Of a DNA stretch of 64,000 nucleotides, positions 1-12,334 are shown piece after piece. The notes below the pieces were generated by a model that saw nothing but the letters and a program-made list of their open reading frames with translations, had not been told where the DNA came from and did not search any database. The DNA comes from Beta vulgaris subsp. vulgaris (Eukaryota; Streptophyta; Magnoliopsida; Caryophyllales; Amaranthaceae), in NCBI RefSeq assembly GCF_026745355.1, contig NC_079202.1:50740169-50804168 (forward strand), written 5' to 3'. Both the position numbers and the translations under genes were made by a program. The stretch's first letter is position 1. Each line of letters starts with the position of its first letter.

Positions 1-429
1 TAATTCTTTATCTTCTCTTCTTCTTACATGCATAATTAATTAATTAATATTAATAAGACAATACTATGATAATTTGATGGTCCAATTTGGCAACTACTTA
101 GGAAAAGTATCCACATATGTTATAATTATGGACATTATTGTGATATGTAAGAATTGGGGTTGGCTCAAGTGGAATTGTAGAAAACTGAGGGAGTATATCT
201 CTTCATTACTTTCCTCATTCACTTCTTGCTCATCTACATTTTCATCATCTTTACTCGTATATTTGTAGAGACCTGTTCTCATCTAAATTTTGTTTTTATA
301 TGTATTATCATAATTCATTCTCGTTTTTGCAGAAGCATGAATCGAAGTTTCTTCTCTGAATTTAGTTTATTAAATGCAAAGTATTCTACCTAGTCATAAC
401 ACATTTCACAAGTTTGCCAATATAACTAA
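1..429. other. intergenic, no gene recognised
   Basis: AT-rich DNA with only short ORFs lacking family resemblance. I see no RNA gene or element boundary before the Tourist-like element that starts at 430. Confidence 0.5.
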
Positions 430-1674
430 GGGTGCGTTCTCCTCAATTTAAAAAATTAAGTTCAAGGTCTAATAAGTTCAGATAAGTTGCAATAAGGTCC
501 AATCAGGACAATAAGTTCCAATCAGGTCTAATAAGGTCTAATAAGTTCAATCAAATGTAATAAGTTCCAATCAGGTGCATAAGTTCCAATCAGGTCTAAT
601 AAGGTCCAATAAGTTCCAATCAGGTCTAATAAGGTCCAATAAGTTCCAATCAGGTCTAATAAGGTCCAATAAGGTCCAAATAGTTAATGTTCAAAAAACA
701 TTTGTATTGTTGTCCATTATTTTATTATTCATAATTTCATATCACTATTAGCTGATTATGTTATTATTATAATTTTAATTAAAGTACCATAATGATTATA
801 TAGTATTATACTTGTATTAGTGTCTATTATTTTATTAAATATTGTATTATTGTCTTTATTTTATTATTCATATTACTATTAGCTGATTATGTTATTATTA
901 GAATTTTTTATTAAAGTACCACAATGTATAGTATTATACTTGTATTATTGTCTATTATTTGATTATTCATATTACTATTAGCTGATTATATTATTATTAA
1001 ATAATATTATAATCATGGTCAAATAATTACGGTTAATAATAATAATCATTATAATTACAATATTTTGCAATTCGTCTTTAAATAAGTAGTTAATACATTC
1101 TACTACCTTCAAGTAAATGAAAGTGGAGTGAGAATTTTTCATATGTGTCAATTTTAACTTATTAGCAATAAATGTTAATCAACTTTTAATTTTCTACTAG
1201 TGCTTTATAAAATCAAAACAAGACTATTAGATATATTAGTGGTGAAAGTTATGTATAGGCAAATATATAAATGGTAAATTTTTTTTATTAAATTAATTAT
1301 CATAAGAGTAATTAATAATAATTACTTTTTAAAAGAAAGAATTTTAATAATTATTACTTCGTAATAAAATTTGAGGGGTAGTATTTACATTAGGGGTAAT
1401 ATTTATGTTATTAATGGTCAATTTTTTTGTCTAATAAGGTAAAATAAGTTTCAATCAGGTCCAATAAGGTCTAATAAGTTTCAATCAGGTCTAATATTTC
1501 AATCAAGGCCTATAAGGTCTAATAAGTTTCAATAATGTCAATAAGTTCCAATCAGGTCCAATAAGTTCCAATCAAGTCCAGTAAGTTGATGAATCAGGTC
1601 CAATCAGGTTTAATAAGTTCCAATAAGTTCAGTTCAGATAAGCTCAGAGCCAATAAGTTGAAGAGAACGCACCC
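430..1674. mobile_element. Large Tourist-like (PIF/Harbinger) non-autonomous element
   Basis: The ends are inverted repeats: GGGTGCGTTCTC at 430 and its complement ending at 1674. The flanking trinucleotides are TAA (427-429) and TTA (1675-1677), which fits the TWA target preference of PIF/Harbinger but is an imperfect duplication. Both arms (about 450-690 and 1430-1660) are filled with a degenerate repeat of about 10-20 bp of the type AATAAGTTCCAATCAGGTCT, in the same orientation in both arms. The centre is AT-rich with no transposase. Two short relatives in this window (22998-23141, 42980-43157) have the same end sequence and good TAA or TTA duplications, which supports the family call. Confidence 0.7.
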
Positions 1675-2424
1675 TTATTAGGTGAACAATTGTAAGAATT
1701 TGGATTTTTAGTAGTTATATGATCTTTTATGATCACAATTTATAAAGAGGCCACGGCTTGTTATTTATTAGCAAGAACGGTAGCTATTATATTATTTACC
1801 CATGTACTTTTTGTATAAGTCATGTGGACAAGGTAGTTCCCCTCGTAATAGACTCAGTAAGGAATACTAAACGGGGGTGTGCACACTTTAGGAAAGGTAC
1901 CTAGGCAAGGAAAAAGGACTTTTATTAAAGTTATATACTTTATATTATACAAGTATCCAAGGAGTTTATACAAGTTATTTCAAGTATCCAAGGAAGGTTT
2001 ATATGAGTATTTTGAATGTTTAGTAAAGTATTTAAATTTCCGCATATACATGTACTCAGTATTTTTACTGACACGCTTTTGTTTTGTTTTGTTTTATGGC
2101 TTTGTCCCTTGATGACCCTTTTGGTGAGCAGAATTTACAGGTTGATATGATGCATACTTCATATGGGGGAGCTAGTGAGGAGTCATAACTAGTCAAGGAG
2201 TTGTTATTTTATTTTCTTATTTCCATTGTTATATAGTTGTACAATAAAGTTTAAACTAATAAAGAGAAGTTATTTAAGTTATTTCCGCTGCATTAGTTTA
2301 AAGTTCAGTTAGTAGTTAGTATTAAAGCCTTTAACGTTATCACGTGGCGGTAATACTCTCAAGTTTCTCAAGTGTTTTATATTAAAATAAGTTTTCCAAA
2401 AGAGAGAAATTTGGGGGTGTTACA
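1675..2424 (+). mobile_element. probable LTR-retrotransposon remnant
   Basis: The segment ends in GGGGGTGTTACA at 2424, a 3' end typical of many plant Ty3/gypsy LTRs, and has the long non-coding AT-rich look of an LTR. I could not find a matching TG start or a target-site duplication, so this is at best a truncated LTR. The short ORFs inside have no recognisable similarity. Confidence 0.3.
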
Positions 2425-2700
2425 CCAAAATTTTAGGTTCCGATTGGACCAGTTCCAATTTCGGATTTTTAATACCCACTGGGTTCGTGTTTGTGAAAAT
2501 CTACCGGGTATCCGATTGTACTCACCCTTAGGGTATATAAGGAAGCAACCAGCTAATCTTAAAGGAATCTATCAAATGGTAGCAAAACTTAACTTTTGAG
2601 ACATTGAATATATCATCTTAACACTTTTCAAAGTATGTTTGTGATCTGAAAAATCTAACATATAAAAGGTGTTTCATATAAAAGTTTTCATAAAGAAATA

Positions 2701-3017
2701 CTCCCTCCATTTCCTAAAGATCTTCCCACTTACTGTTCCTACAGATACCAAGGAAAATCAAGTTGTGTGGGGCATGGTGTGAGTAAAGTAGGAGAGAGAA
2801 AGGGGTTAAGAGAAATAACAAATAAAAAGGAGTTAAAGTAGGAGAGAGAAAGGGAGTAAAATTGAATTAATAATGTAATGGTGGACCATATGATAGTGAC
2901 ATGAGAGGGTAAATAGGGAAATTTGTTTTGCCAAATAAGGAATAAAGCAAAAGAGGGAAGATCTTTTGGAAACACCCTTAAACGGAAAGAGGGAAGATCT
3001 TTAGGAAACGGAGGGAG
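2701..3017. mobile_element. Stowaway MITE
   Basis: The terminal inverted repeat starts CTCCCTCCATTTCC at 2701 and its complement ends at 3017. TA dinucleotides flank both ends (2699-2700, 3018-3019), as expected for Tc1/mariner-type Stowaway elements. The inverted repeat runs on for about 28 bp (CTAAAGATCTTCCC). There is no coding capacity. Confidence 0.9.
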
Positions 3018-3171
3018 TAATAAAAGTAGTATAAAGAGATTTTATTAGTTGCAAATTTGAAATCTTACAAGGTACTCTACTTGCTTAGTCGTAATAGGAC
3101 ATATAAATATCTTTATGACTAATTTTATAACTCAAAAGGAATCTTAATTAAGTAGTGTAAACGTGTAAAAT

Positions 3172-3910
3172 ATGTCCCCAAATATGATGAGGATGTGGAT
3201 CCCCACTTGAAAACCCGGGATTTTTTAGAGTGTAAGTTATTCAGATAAAATTCAAAATCCAATCAAATTCAAACATAATCAATAGTTTAGATTAATATAT
3301 AACTCAACATGAATTTTAACTGGCACAAATGTGTAAAATATGTCCTCAAATCTGACGAGGATGTGGATTCATGACTGGAAAAATATTGTTAGGGTGTAAG
3401 TTATTCAGATAAAATTCAAAATTCAATCTAATTCAAACATAATCAATAGTTTAGGTCAATATTTTTCAATTTGAAGTGAGTTCGAACTTAATTGTTGACA
3501 ATCAAATTTTCTATTAAAATGTTGGATCTAAAAAAAAGGAAGAAATTGAAAGTTTATACACAAATTTTGTTGGTTAAATGTTCTGTAAAAAAAACTTAGA
3601 TTTGAATATCTAATTTTCTGTAAAAATATGTCCTCAAATCTGACGAGGATGTGGATTCATGACTGGAAAAATATTGTTAGGGTGTAAGTTATTCAGATAA
3701 AATTCAAAATTCAATCTAATTCAAACATAATCAATAGTTTAGGTCAATATTTTTCAATTTGAAGTGAGTTCGAACTTAATTGTTGACAATCAAATTTTCT
3801 ATTAAAATGTTGGATCTAAAAAAAAGGAAGAAATTGAAAGTTTATACACAAATTTTGTTGGTTAAATGTTCTGTAAAAAAAACTTAGATTTGAATATCTA
3901 ATTTTCTTTG
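3172..3910. repeat. tandem duplication, 288-bp period
   Basis: Two apparently identical 288-bp units lie side by side at about 3335-3622 and 3623-3910. Each begins near ATATGTCCTCAAATCTGACG and ends near TCTAATTTTCT. A shorter, diverged partial unit precedes them from about 3172. The near-perfect match of the last two units indicates a recent local duplication. No gene is apparent. Confidence 0.85.
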
Positions 3911-3974
3911 TTTATGAATAATTATATATGCTCTTTTGGAGATTTGAAAAATACTAGGAGTAATGCAAAAAGCA

Positions 3975-4046
3975 AGGTCCTACCGGGAGTCGAACCCAGG
4001 TCGCTGGATTCAAAGTCCAGAGTGCTAACCACTACACCATAGAACC
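3975..4046 (-). tRNA. tRNA-Gln (UUG)
   Basis: Read on the minus strand this is a complete 72-nt tRNA. The acceptor GGTTCTA pairs with TAGGACC, the A box is TGGTGTAGTGG, the anticodon loop is CTTTGAA with anticodon TTG, and the B box is GGTTCGACTCC. No intron is present and CCA is not encoded. A T5 run just downstream (minus strand, about 3969-3973) can act as the RNA polymerase III terminator. The body is identical to the second copy at 26329-26400, while the flanks differ. Confidence 0.97.
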
Positions 4047-4533
4047 TTGTTATATTTATAATCACAGCAAACATATTATATGAATTTACAAGTAGGTCTA
4101 TGGAGATTCGTTCGGAATCGGCGACGTGTAAATATGTAATCATCATCTCCAGAATCAATGAAGCACATGTCTGTACGAAATGCAATCAAAAAAAGTATCA
4201 GCGTATGACCGTAATTAGGGCGTTCAAAACAGCTTAACTGTCTTTATAAGCAAGTAGGATTGGACAAATTGCCTCACAGAGTCACAGACTCACAAATTCA
4301 CAATGGTTATTTCTATTTTCTAATAAGTTCTAAACTTCTAACAGCCAGCTTACAATGGGGCGTGTTAGAAATATGTGAGACGTTAAAATGACATCTCATA
4401 CAAAAAAATAAAAAATTTGATATTAAAATTAAGTTAAAGTGGTACCAAAATAAGATCAGAGTATCAAAATGTAACCTCGATAACAAACTAAAAGTTGATA
4501 CGTACCAAAATAGAGTTAGTACCAAAATATATA

Positions 4534-4742
4534 TTTCATCCGTTTCATAATACTCACTACACTTTTTATTGTGGGAAGTTTCACATTACTTGTTACACTT
4601 CCTTTTTGGGCAATAAACTTTCTCTATCTCTCCCCTCTCACGTGGGTCCTTTTTCTTTTTACTCTCTACCTCTCTCTTCTCCAAAAATTGTCTAGGAGTC
4701 TGTAAATTGAGAAATGTCGCGAGTAAAATGAAACGGGGGAAG
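4534..4742. mobile_element. Stowaway-like MITE (degenerate ends)
   Basis: The inverted ends are TTTCATCCGTTTCATAATACTC-like at 4534 and the complement CTTCCCCCGTTTCATTTTACTC ending at 4742, with TA on both sides (4532-4533, 4743-4744). Internal blocks such as GGGCAATAAACTTTCTC and ACTCTCTACCTCTCTCTTCTC recur in reverse orientation in the element at 56016-56222, so the two belong to one family. Confidence 0.75.
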
Positions 4743-4744
4743 TA

Positions 4745-6741
4745 TTGGTACCTCTTTGACTTAGCCTTGGTGCCAAAAAAATTTTGTCTTTTTGTATGAG
4801 TTGTCATTTCGGCATCTCACTATGAGACACAAATACTTTCTCGCTTACAATTATCATGTTGCCCCTCGATGCCATATAGTTCATCATTGCTCGATCATTA
4901 GGTTTGCTTGCTAATAAAAAGGAAAAAATCAATGTTATTTTTTATAGAAGATTATGAGGGGGCATCAGTTCATCTCAGAGATTAGAGATGGCCAACAGTA
5001 CGGGATTATCTACCCCAGCCCGCCTCTCAGGTTGTGTGGGTTGAGCCTACGAAAAGCCCGGTCTTGTCAGACTTGAACCGTGAAATTAGTGGGTGGATCG
5101 TGGGCTAGATTTGTTGAGCCTAAGTGGTGTCAAAACGGGTTCTCAAACAGGTTTTGGGTATACCCACGGCGAACCAAGTCAGAATTGTGACAATCAGTGT
5201 TGCAAGTCGTGATTGGTCAGGTTTGAACGTCAATTCAACTTCGATTAACTCCTTGTCGAGACATTTTGATTTTCTTATGGATTTTGTAAACAAATCATAT
5301 TATTAAAAGCATTGAGATCTACATATATATACATATATATGTATGTCCGATATAGATATATGGATGATAACAAAAAAAAAACACGATATTGTTTACTGTG
5401 ATGTTTAGTGTATTTTCTTAGTCAACTATTATTTCGACTAATCAATTGCGTAAAACCACTCTAATGAGTAAAGGAATAGAATGACTTCATATGTTCTAAT
5501 ATTATATATTATAACCAGCGACAATAATAACGAGTAGACGATCAATTCTAAGTTCTATATAAATGATTTATTATTATAAGCATTATGATTGATATAAGTT
5601 TGTAAATAGCTATGATGATAATAATGAGACTAGTAATAATAATAATAAACATGAAGTGATGATAATAATAATATAAATAATAACAGTAATAGTAACAACG
5701 CTAACAATAATAATAATACAAATAAGAACAGGAATACTAACAATAACAATATAAATACTAATAATAGTAATAGTAGCAACCATGCTAATAATAACAATAA
5801 CAATAACAAACATAATAGGATATATATGTACTATGTTGTGACTATATATGATAAAAACAAACTATTTTATCGATATGTTTAATCGTTTTAGTAGTACATT
5901 GGTATAAATATAATTGTAAAACCATTCTATTTTTCTAATACTATATTGATTACAAATTAGTCCACGACTCTTGATGTGTTATTATATTATAACAAATGAC
6001 AATCATATATTTACAACAACGGTTCATATGAGGCCTATGTGATTATAACGAGAGTTAAATGTTGTACAATAATAAGAATAAACATAACAATAATTTAATT
6101 ATATAAATGATAGTAAACATAAAAAACATAAGTCAATAAGTTAACAAGTACTTACTAGTTAGTAACGTGTTAGCAACCATATGTTAACTTAGCATTTAGT
6201 CAGTTACTTACTTAGAATCATAACAACTAAGTAACTCACTAGCTTGTTCCACGATAATCGAAAGAAGTTGTTACTAGGTAAAATTAATGAATGTATCAAT
6301 ATAGATTATAAGCTAATTCAAGAACAATACAATATTTTAGCTAATAGTCTTCATGTGAAATGCATTTCGAAACTAAAAACATGTATTTGGATTGAAACAA
6401 GCTGTTATTGGACGAGATCAATAAATATATCATTGTAAGTCGATAATCTATGTCAATGTAACACTACATGCATATAAGTTTACTGAACTAAATATAATTA
6501 TACTATTACTTAATTGAGTAATGACTGATAGTTGTATAAGTAACGCTATAAGGAGTCTAATTAAAATTAAGACACTCTCATAACTCTAATTAAATAATAA
6601 TAATAATAATCATGGTTATATTATGCTAATTAATAAATGTTAGTTATACTTAAACACTAATCATAATAAATTCAATAAAATAAACAAAATTTCAAATTAA
6701 TAAAATAAACAAAATTTCAAATTAATAAAATAATTGACTAA
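4745..6741. other. AT-rich intergenic DNA with simple repeats
   Basis: No gene is recognised. Positions about 5620-5810 are an imperfect AAT/AAC trinucleotide-rich tract, and 6597-6612 has a short (AAT)n. The ORFs here are by-products of this composition. The last three bases (TAA, 6739-6741) are the left target-site duplication of the following CACTA element. Confidence 0.6.
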
Positions 6742-8160
6742 CACTAGTGGAAAAATGAAGAAGGGCTGCGCTTTTTGACAGCAGCCCTTTCAGTAGCAGC
6801 CCTTCACTTTTTAAGTAGGGCTGCGCTAGAAAAGCGCAGCCCTTAAGCTAGAAGGGCTGCGCTAGTTAGGAAAAAGCGCAGCCCTTCTAGCCCAGAAGGG
6901 CTGCGCTAGTTAGGAAAAAGCGCAGCCCTTCTGGGCTAGAAGGGCTGCGCTTTTTCCTAACTAGCGCAGCCCTTCCTACCAAAAAAAAAAAAAAAAAAAT
7001 ATTTTTTATTTTTTTTTGTCAGTTTTTTACTCATAATCTCACATTTTCTGAAATTAAACAGAAGAGAAGAGAAACGAAACGAAAATACTAAACCCAAAAC
7101 AATAAAAAGAATGAAACGAAAACGAAAAAAAGGAACAAAAACTAATATACAAAGAGAAGTATACAATAAGTATACAAGAACATTAATCAAATAAACAAAG
7201 AGAAGTATACAAGAATAACATTAAACAAAATAAACAAAGAGAAGTATACATGAATAACATTCAAAACAAAGAGAAGTATACAAGAACATTAATCAAAACA
7301 AAGAGAAGTATACAAGCAAGAACATTAATCAAAACAAAGAGAAGTATACAAGAACATTAATCAAAACAAAGAGAAGTATACAAGAACATTATAGATCTGA
7401 AAAAATACAAGAACTACAACCTAATAATGTTTAAATACATAAAACAAAACCCAAATACATAATTTAAAGGAAAAAAAAATTTCGGAAAAACATAAAATGG
7501 GTATTTGGAGGCTTAAACGAACTCGGATGGCTTAAAAAGCCTAAACGTCACGACGTAGCTGTGAGTTTGACTCGTTGGCTCGTTCCGCTTCCGAAAAGGT
7601 ATCACAATAGGCAATCGGACTCCGTCGTCATGTTTAGTGCAAATCGGAAAAACTTAAAATGGGTTTTTGAGACAAATGTTTATGGGAGTTTTTGAGAGAG
7701 AAGAGAGGATGAGAGAGAAGAGAGGGTGAGGAGGAAAGAAATAATGAGGGACGTGAGAGAGGAGAGAGAATGAGGGATAATATATTTGACGAATCCCCGC
7801 TCAATATTTCAAAGCGCGCGATTCCGAAATTTCAAAATTTTTCAAGAAAGGCTGCGCTTTTTTAAAAAAGCGCAGCCCTACTAAGCAGAAGGGTTGCGCT
7901 TTTTAAAAAAGCGCAGCCCTTCACTTAGTAGGGCTGCGCTTTTCAAAAAGGCGCAGCCCTTCTTACCTACAGAAGGGCTGCGCTTTTTTGAAAAAGCGCA
8001 GCCCCACTAGTGAAGGGCTGCGCCTTTTTTAAAAAGCGCATCCCTTCTTCTTAGTAGGGCTGCGCTTTTTAAAAAAAGCGCAACCCTTCACTAGTAGGGC
8101 TGCGCTTTTACGAAAAGCGCAGCCCTTCCTGCGCAGCCCTTTATGTTTTTTCCCCTAGTG
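6742..8160. mobile_element. CACTA (En/Spm) non-autonomous transposon
   Basis: It starts CACTAGTGGAAAAA at 6742 and ends TTTTTTCCCCTAGTG at 8160, an inverted pair, with a TAA target-site duplication on both sides (6739-6741, 8161-8163). Both subterminal regions hold several copies of AAGGGCTGCGCT in both orientations, arranged as palindromes (AAGGGCTGCGCTTTTT paired with its complement). Such repeats are the usual transposase-binding zones of CACTA elements. No transposase ORF is present, so the element depends on a partner elsewhere. Its right half, from 7654, is the founder of the tandem array that follows. Confidence 0.88.
7150..7392. repeat. minisatellite inside the CACTA left half
   Basis: About seven imperfect tandem copies of a 28-36 bp unit built on AAACAAAGAGAAGTATACAA followed by GAACATTAATC. 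It lies in the part of the CACTA element that was not included in the downstream array. Confidence 0.8.
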
Positions 8161-8980
8161 TAATTATTAAAGTTAGAAGTTATTAAACCAAGACAAGAAT
8201 TAGTAAGATTATATAAAATATAAGATTGTCAGTCATGTGATAAGTCATCAATCTATGTGTTAGGTCATTCTCTTTTTCTATTGACCAAAGATTAATATCA
8301 TGGATCATGAATTAGAATTCTTGATTTGATAAGGATCAAAATCTAACAATCAATCTCTTAAAGACTCAAACCCATCTCCGATCCGATCTCCCATTTCCTT
8401 TCTCTCTCTCTTCCATCTCTCCTCTCTAAAACCTTAATCCCCATCCCCCTCTCATCCGCCCACCTCCCCTTCCTTCTGTCATTCTCTCTCCTCAGCCTAC
8501 TATCCTCTCAACCACCCACTCCTCTCCCGCCATACTCCCAACCACCCCACCGCATTGCTCGTTGAGACTGCACCACCCCCCACATTGCTCGTTGAGACTG
8601 CACCACCCCTTCCCACTCCATCGCTCGTCGAAGGCTCAACCACCATCTTCGTCGAAGACTCAGACATCTTGTTCGTCTCAACCTAAAGTCGGTTTGTTTT
8701 CGCACCAACACCCTTTCCTCTTCGCCGTCGTTCAGCTACAAATTTTCAGAGCTTCGGTGAAGGTCGAAGCTGCAGTCAAGCTACAGTTTTGGATATCTAG
8801 TTTCATTTTTGTCTAATTTCGATTCTGGATTGGGTCAAGCTCACAGTCGATTGTTAATTTCTATATTTATAATCAATCGTTTTTTTTACTGTTAATTTCT
8901 TTTTAATTTTTTGATGTAATTTTTGTTTGTTTTTTTCTTCATTTTTCTGTAATTTTGACTTTAATTTGATATTTAATTAG
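7654..8980. repeat. array unit 1 (inside/after the intact CACTA)
   Basis: Its first part is the right half of the complete CACTA element. It enters from AAAACTTAAAATGGG instead of TTAGTTAAAATGGG, so it marks the original left edge of the amplified segment. It carries the CACCCCCCACATTG variant that recurs in unit 8. About 8.2 kb has the TATA-like motif and 8388-8520 the CT-rich tract. Confidence 0.9.
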
Positions 8981-10243
8981 TTAAAATGGGTTTTTGAGAC
9001 AAATGTTTATGGGAGTTTTTGAGAGAGGAGAGATGAGAGAGAAGAGAGGGTGAGGAGGAAAGGAATAATGAGGGACGTGAGAGAGGAGAGAGAATGAGGG
9101 ATAATATATTTGACGAATCCCCGCTCAATATTTCAAAGCGCGCGATTCCGAAATTTCAAAATTTTTCAAGAAGGGCTGCGCTTTTTTAAAAAAGCGCAGC
9201 CCTACTAAGCAGAAGGGCTGCGCTTTTCAAAAAGGCGCAGCCCTTCTTACCTACAGAAGGGCTGCGCTTTTTTGAAAAAGCGCAGCCCTACTAGTGAAGG
9301 GCTGCGCCTTTTTTAAAAAGCGCAGCCCTTCTTCTTAGTAGGGCTGCGCTTTTTTAAAAAAGCGCAGCCCTTCACTAGTAGGGCTGCGCTTTTACGAAAA
9401 GCGCAGCCCTTCCTGCGCAGCCCTTTATGTTTTTTCCCCTAGTGTAATTATTAAAGTTAGAAGTTATTAAACCAAGACAAGAATTAGTAAGATTATATAA
9501 AATATAAGATTGTCAGTCATGTGATAAGTCATCAATCTATGTGTTAGGTCATTCTCTTTTTCTATTGACCAAAGATTAATATCATGGATCATGAATTAGA
9601 ATTCTTGATTTGATAAGGATCAAAATCTAACAATCAATCTCTTAAAGACTCAAACCCATCTCCGATCCGATCTCCCATTTCCTTTCTCTCTCTCTTCCAT
9701 CTCTCCTCTCTAAAACCTTAATCCCCATCCCCCTCTCATCCGCCCACCTCCCCTTCCTTCTGTCATTCTCTCTCCTCAGCCTACTATCCTCTCAACCATA
9801 ACCACCCCACCGCATTGCTCGTTGAGACTGCACCACTCCGCCACATTGCTCTTTGAGACTGCACCACCCCTTCCCACTCCATCGCTCGTCGAAGTCTCAA
9901 CCACCATCTTCGTCGAAGACTCAGACATCTTGTTCGTCTCAACCTAAAGTCGGTTTGTTTTCGCACCAACACCCTTTCCTCTTCGCCGTCGTTCAGCTAC
10001 AAATTTTCAGAGCTTCGGTGAAGGTCGAAGCTGCAGTCAAGCTACAGTTTTGGATATCTAGTTTCATTTTTGTCTAATTTCGATTCTGGATTGGGTCAAG
10101 CTCACAGTCGATTGTTAATTTCTATATTTATAATCAATCGTTTTTTTTACTGTTAATTTCTTTTTAATTTTTTGATGTAATTTTTGTTTGTTTTTTTCTT
10201 CTTATTTTTCTGTAATTTTGACTTTAATTTGATATTTAATTAG
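8981..10243. repeat. array unit 2
   Basis: It lacks one palindrome pair and shows the complex deletion that leaves CTCAACCATAACCACC near 9795, a variant shared with unit 7. Confidence 0.9.
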
Positions 10244-10607
10244 TTAAAATGGGTTTTTGAGACAAATGTTTATGGGAGTTTTTGAGAGAGAAGAGAGGAT
10301 GAGAGAGAAGAGAGGGTGAGGAGGAAAGGAATAATGAGGACGTGAGAGAGGAGAGAGAATGAGGGATAATATATTTGACGAATCCCCGCTCAATATTTCA
10401 AAGCGCGCGATTCCGAAATTTCAAAATTTTTTAAAGGGCTGCGCTTTTTAAAAAAGCGCAGCCCTACTAAGCAGAAGGCTGCGCTTTTTAAAAAAGCGCA
10501 GCCCTTCACTTAGTAGGGCTGCGCTTTTCAAAAAGGCGCAGCCCTTCTTACCTACAGAAGGGCTGCGCTTTTTTGAAAAAGCGCAGCCCTACTAGTGAAG
10601 GGCTGCG

Positions 10608-12334
10608 TGATAAGAGGTTTTTAGTGTGTCGTTAAGGCACTAAGAACCGCTTTCCAAACAATATTTGTAGTCCTAACAAGCAATTACTAAGAGAATAGTA
10701 AGGGCAAGTCAAGGGTCGATCCACAGGGAAACAGGGATTGGTTAAAGTCTAACAAGTCTAGACTACCTAATTGAAGAAGTTTTTGGGGTTTTGAAAGAGT
10801 TTTGGTATCAATTAATACTAACTAATAACAAGAACAAGCAACTAATACGAGTTTAAATATCAAATAAAAGACACTAGAGTTAAGGTTACTAGTATGAATA
10901 AGAATGGATAATGATTGTTAATGCGATTGTGGAGACGAAGACGATTATGCAAGGTTTAGTCTCCTCTAAAATACTCGAGTCCTCTCTCGAATGGTCCTCA
11001 AGAGTAATCTTAATCTATCAACTAAATCCTCTCTCGAATGGTCTTTAGTTATAATTGATAAGAGATTCATAAGTTTGGAAAACCCCTAATGAAGGATCCC
11101 CTTAATTTCCACCAATATCTTGGTATGAAATTAAGTTGATTCTTGGGGATGATAAAAGAGTTCAAAATCCGGTTTAAGAACGTTTGAAATCAAAATACCA
11201 AAGTATAGTGTGATCAATATCTATCCTAAGGTCTCAAAACACCAAGATCAATGCATAACTTCTCAATAATCACAATCACATCAACTCATATTTAAACCCT
11301 AATTCATACTTTCACCCTAACCCTAGATTATGAAACTACTCACTAATCATGGAGTTAAAGCAATTAAACAATGAATCTATGACTAATCTAAGGTTAAACA
11401 TGATTAAGAAATTATTAAACTAATAGAAATCGCAATTATTAAACTAAGAGAATGAAGATCTTAAATAATATGAGAACATAAACAAACACCAAGAGAATGA
11501 AATAAAAACTAAAACTTTGAATTGAATTGAATAAAAAGTACCTTGAATGTAAATCGAATCACAAAACTATGATCTCTAATCTCAATTACCAATGAAAACT
11601 CAGTGTTTTCTCTCTAATACAAAACCCTAAAAAGTTGTGTGAAAGATAGAATAAAGCGTAAGTCTTCGAAATAAAACAAAAACCCGTTTAATGAAGCCAC
11701 GAGCTCCATTTTTCGGAAACGACTGGTGCGGGCGCACCAAGATGAGGTGCGGGCGCACCAAACAGAGGTGCGGGCGCACCAAAATCAGGTGCGGGCGCAC
11801 CTCACCCTTCTGCCTCAAACTCGGACAGTTCAACTTAAAACGAGCATAACTTCTTTGTTTATATCCAAATCAAGCTTATGACCAGTCGTTGGAAAGATAT
11901 CGAAACGAGCTTTCACCTCCAACTGGAATTACCTTCATCCGATTTGTGGTTTGAAAGTTATATCCATTTGAAGTTCTCTATTCAAGATTTCATTGTGCAA
12001 TGTGCTCCTTTGTGCGAGCGGACATGGGGAATGGTGCAAGCGTACCATTTATCAATGTGTGCTTTGTTTTCATTGCTACCTTTTCCAACTTTACAAATCG
12101 TAGCCTTCTTAGTAGTTTCACCTATATCAAGAACATGCAAAACAAGGTGAAAGCAAATGTACTAGAAATTCGGTCAAAAATGACTAAAAATCTAGCAAAA
12201 TATCACTATGATCAAGTATGATCAAGTGAATGAAATAGAAGGGAAAAGGGAGAATAAAGAGGGAAGAAAGGGGAGAAAGAGGATCAAAATGAGCTAAAAG
12301 GAGTCCATAAAGTACGTTTGAAACACACTTATCA
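10608..12334. mobile_element. solo LTR (family not assigned)
   Basis: It begins TGATAAGAGG and ends CACACTTATCA, so it has TG...CA ends with a 7-bp inverted terminus. A 5-bp duplication CTGCG flanks it (10603-10607, 12335-12339). This is the signature of an LTR-retrotransposon integration reduced to one LTR. No gag or pol, PBS or second LTR is present. It sits in only one array unit, so it arrived after that unit existed. An alternative is a TRIM-like or other non-coding element, but the length and the 5-bp TSD favour a solo LTR. Confidence 0.7.
11725..11801. repeat. four palindromic GGTGCGGGCGCACC repeats
   Basis: Four exact 14-bp copies start at 11725, 11746, 11767 and 11788, a regular 21-bp spacing. 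They are GC-rich in an otherwise AT-rich LTR. Each copy is an interrupted palindrome (GGTGC, GGGC, GCACC). Confidence 0.95.

Noticed and set aside
5610..5813. Hydrophobic 67-codon ORF (isoleucine/valine-rich)
   Set aside because: It is a translation of an AAT/AAC simple-repeat tract.
10608..12334. Full LTR retrotransposon or gene-bearing insert
   Set aside because: Only one LTR-like block is present between the CTGCG duplications, with no PBS, polypurine tract or pol motifs.
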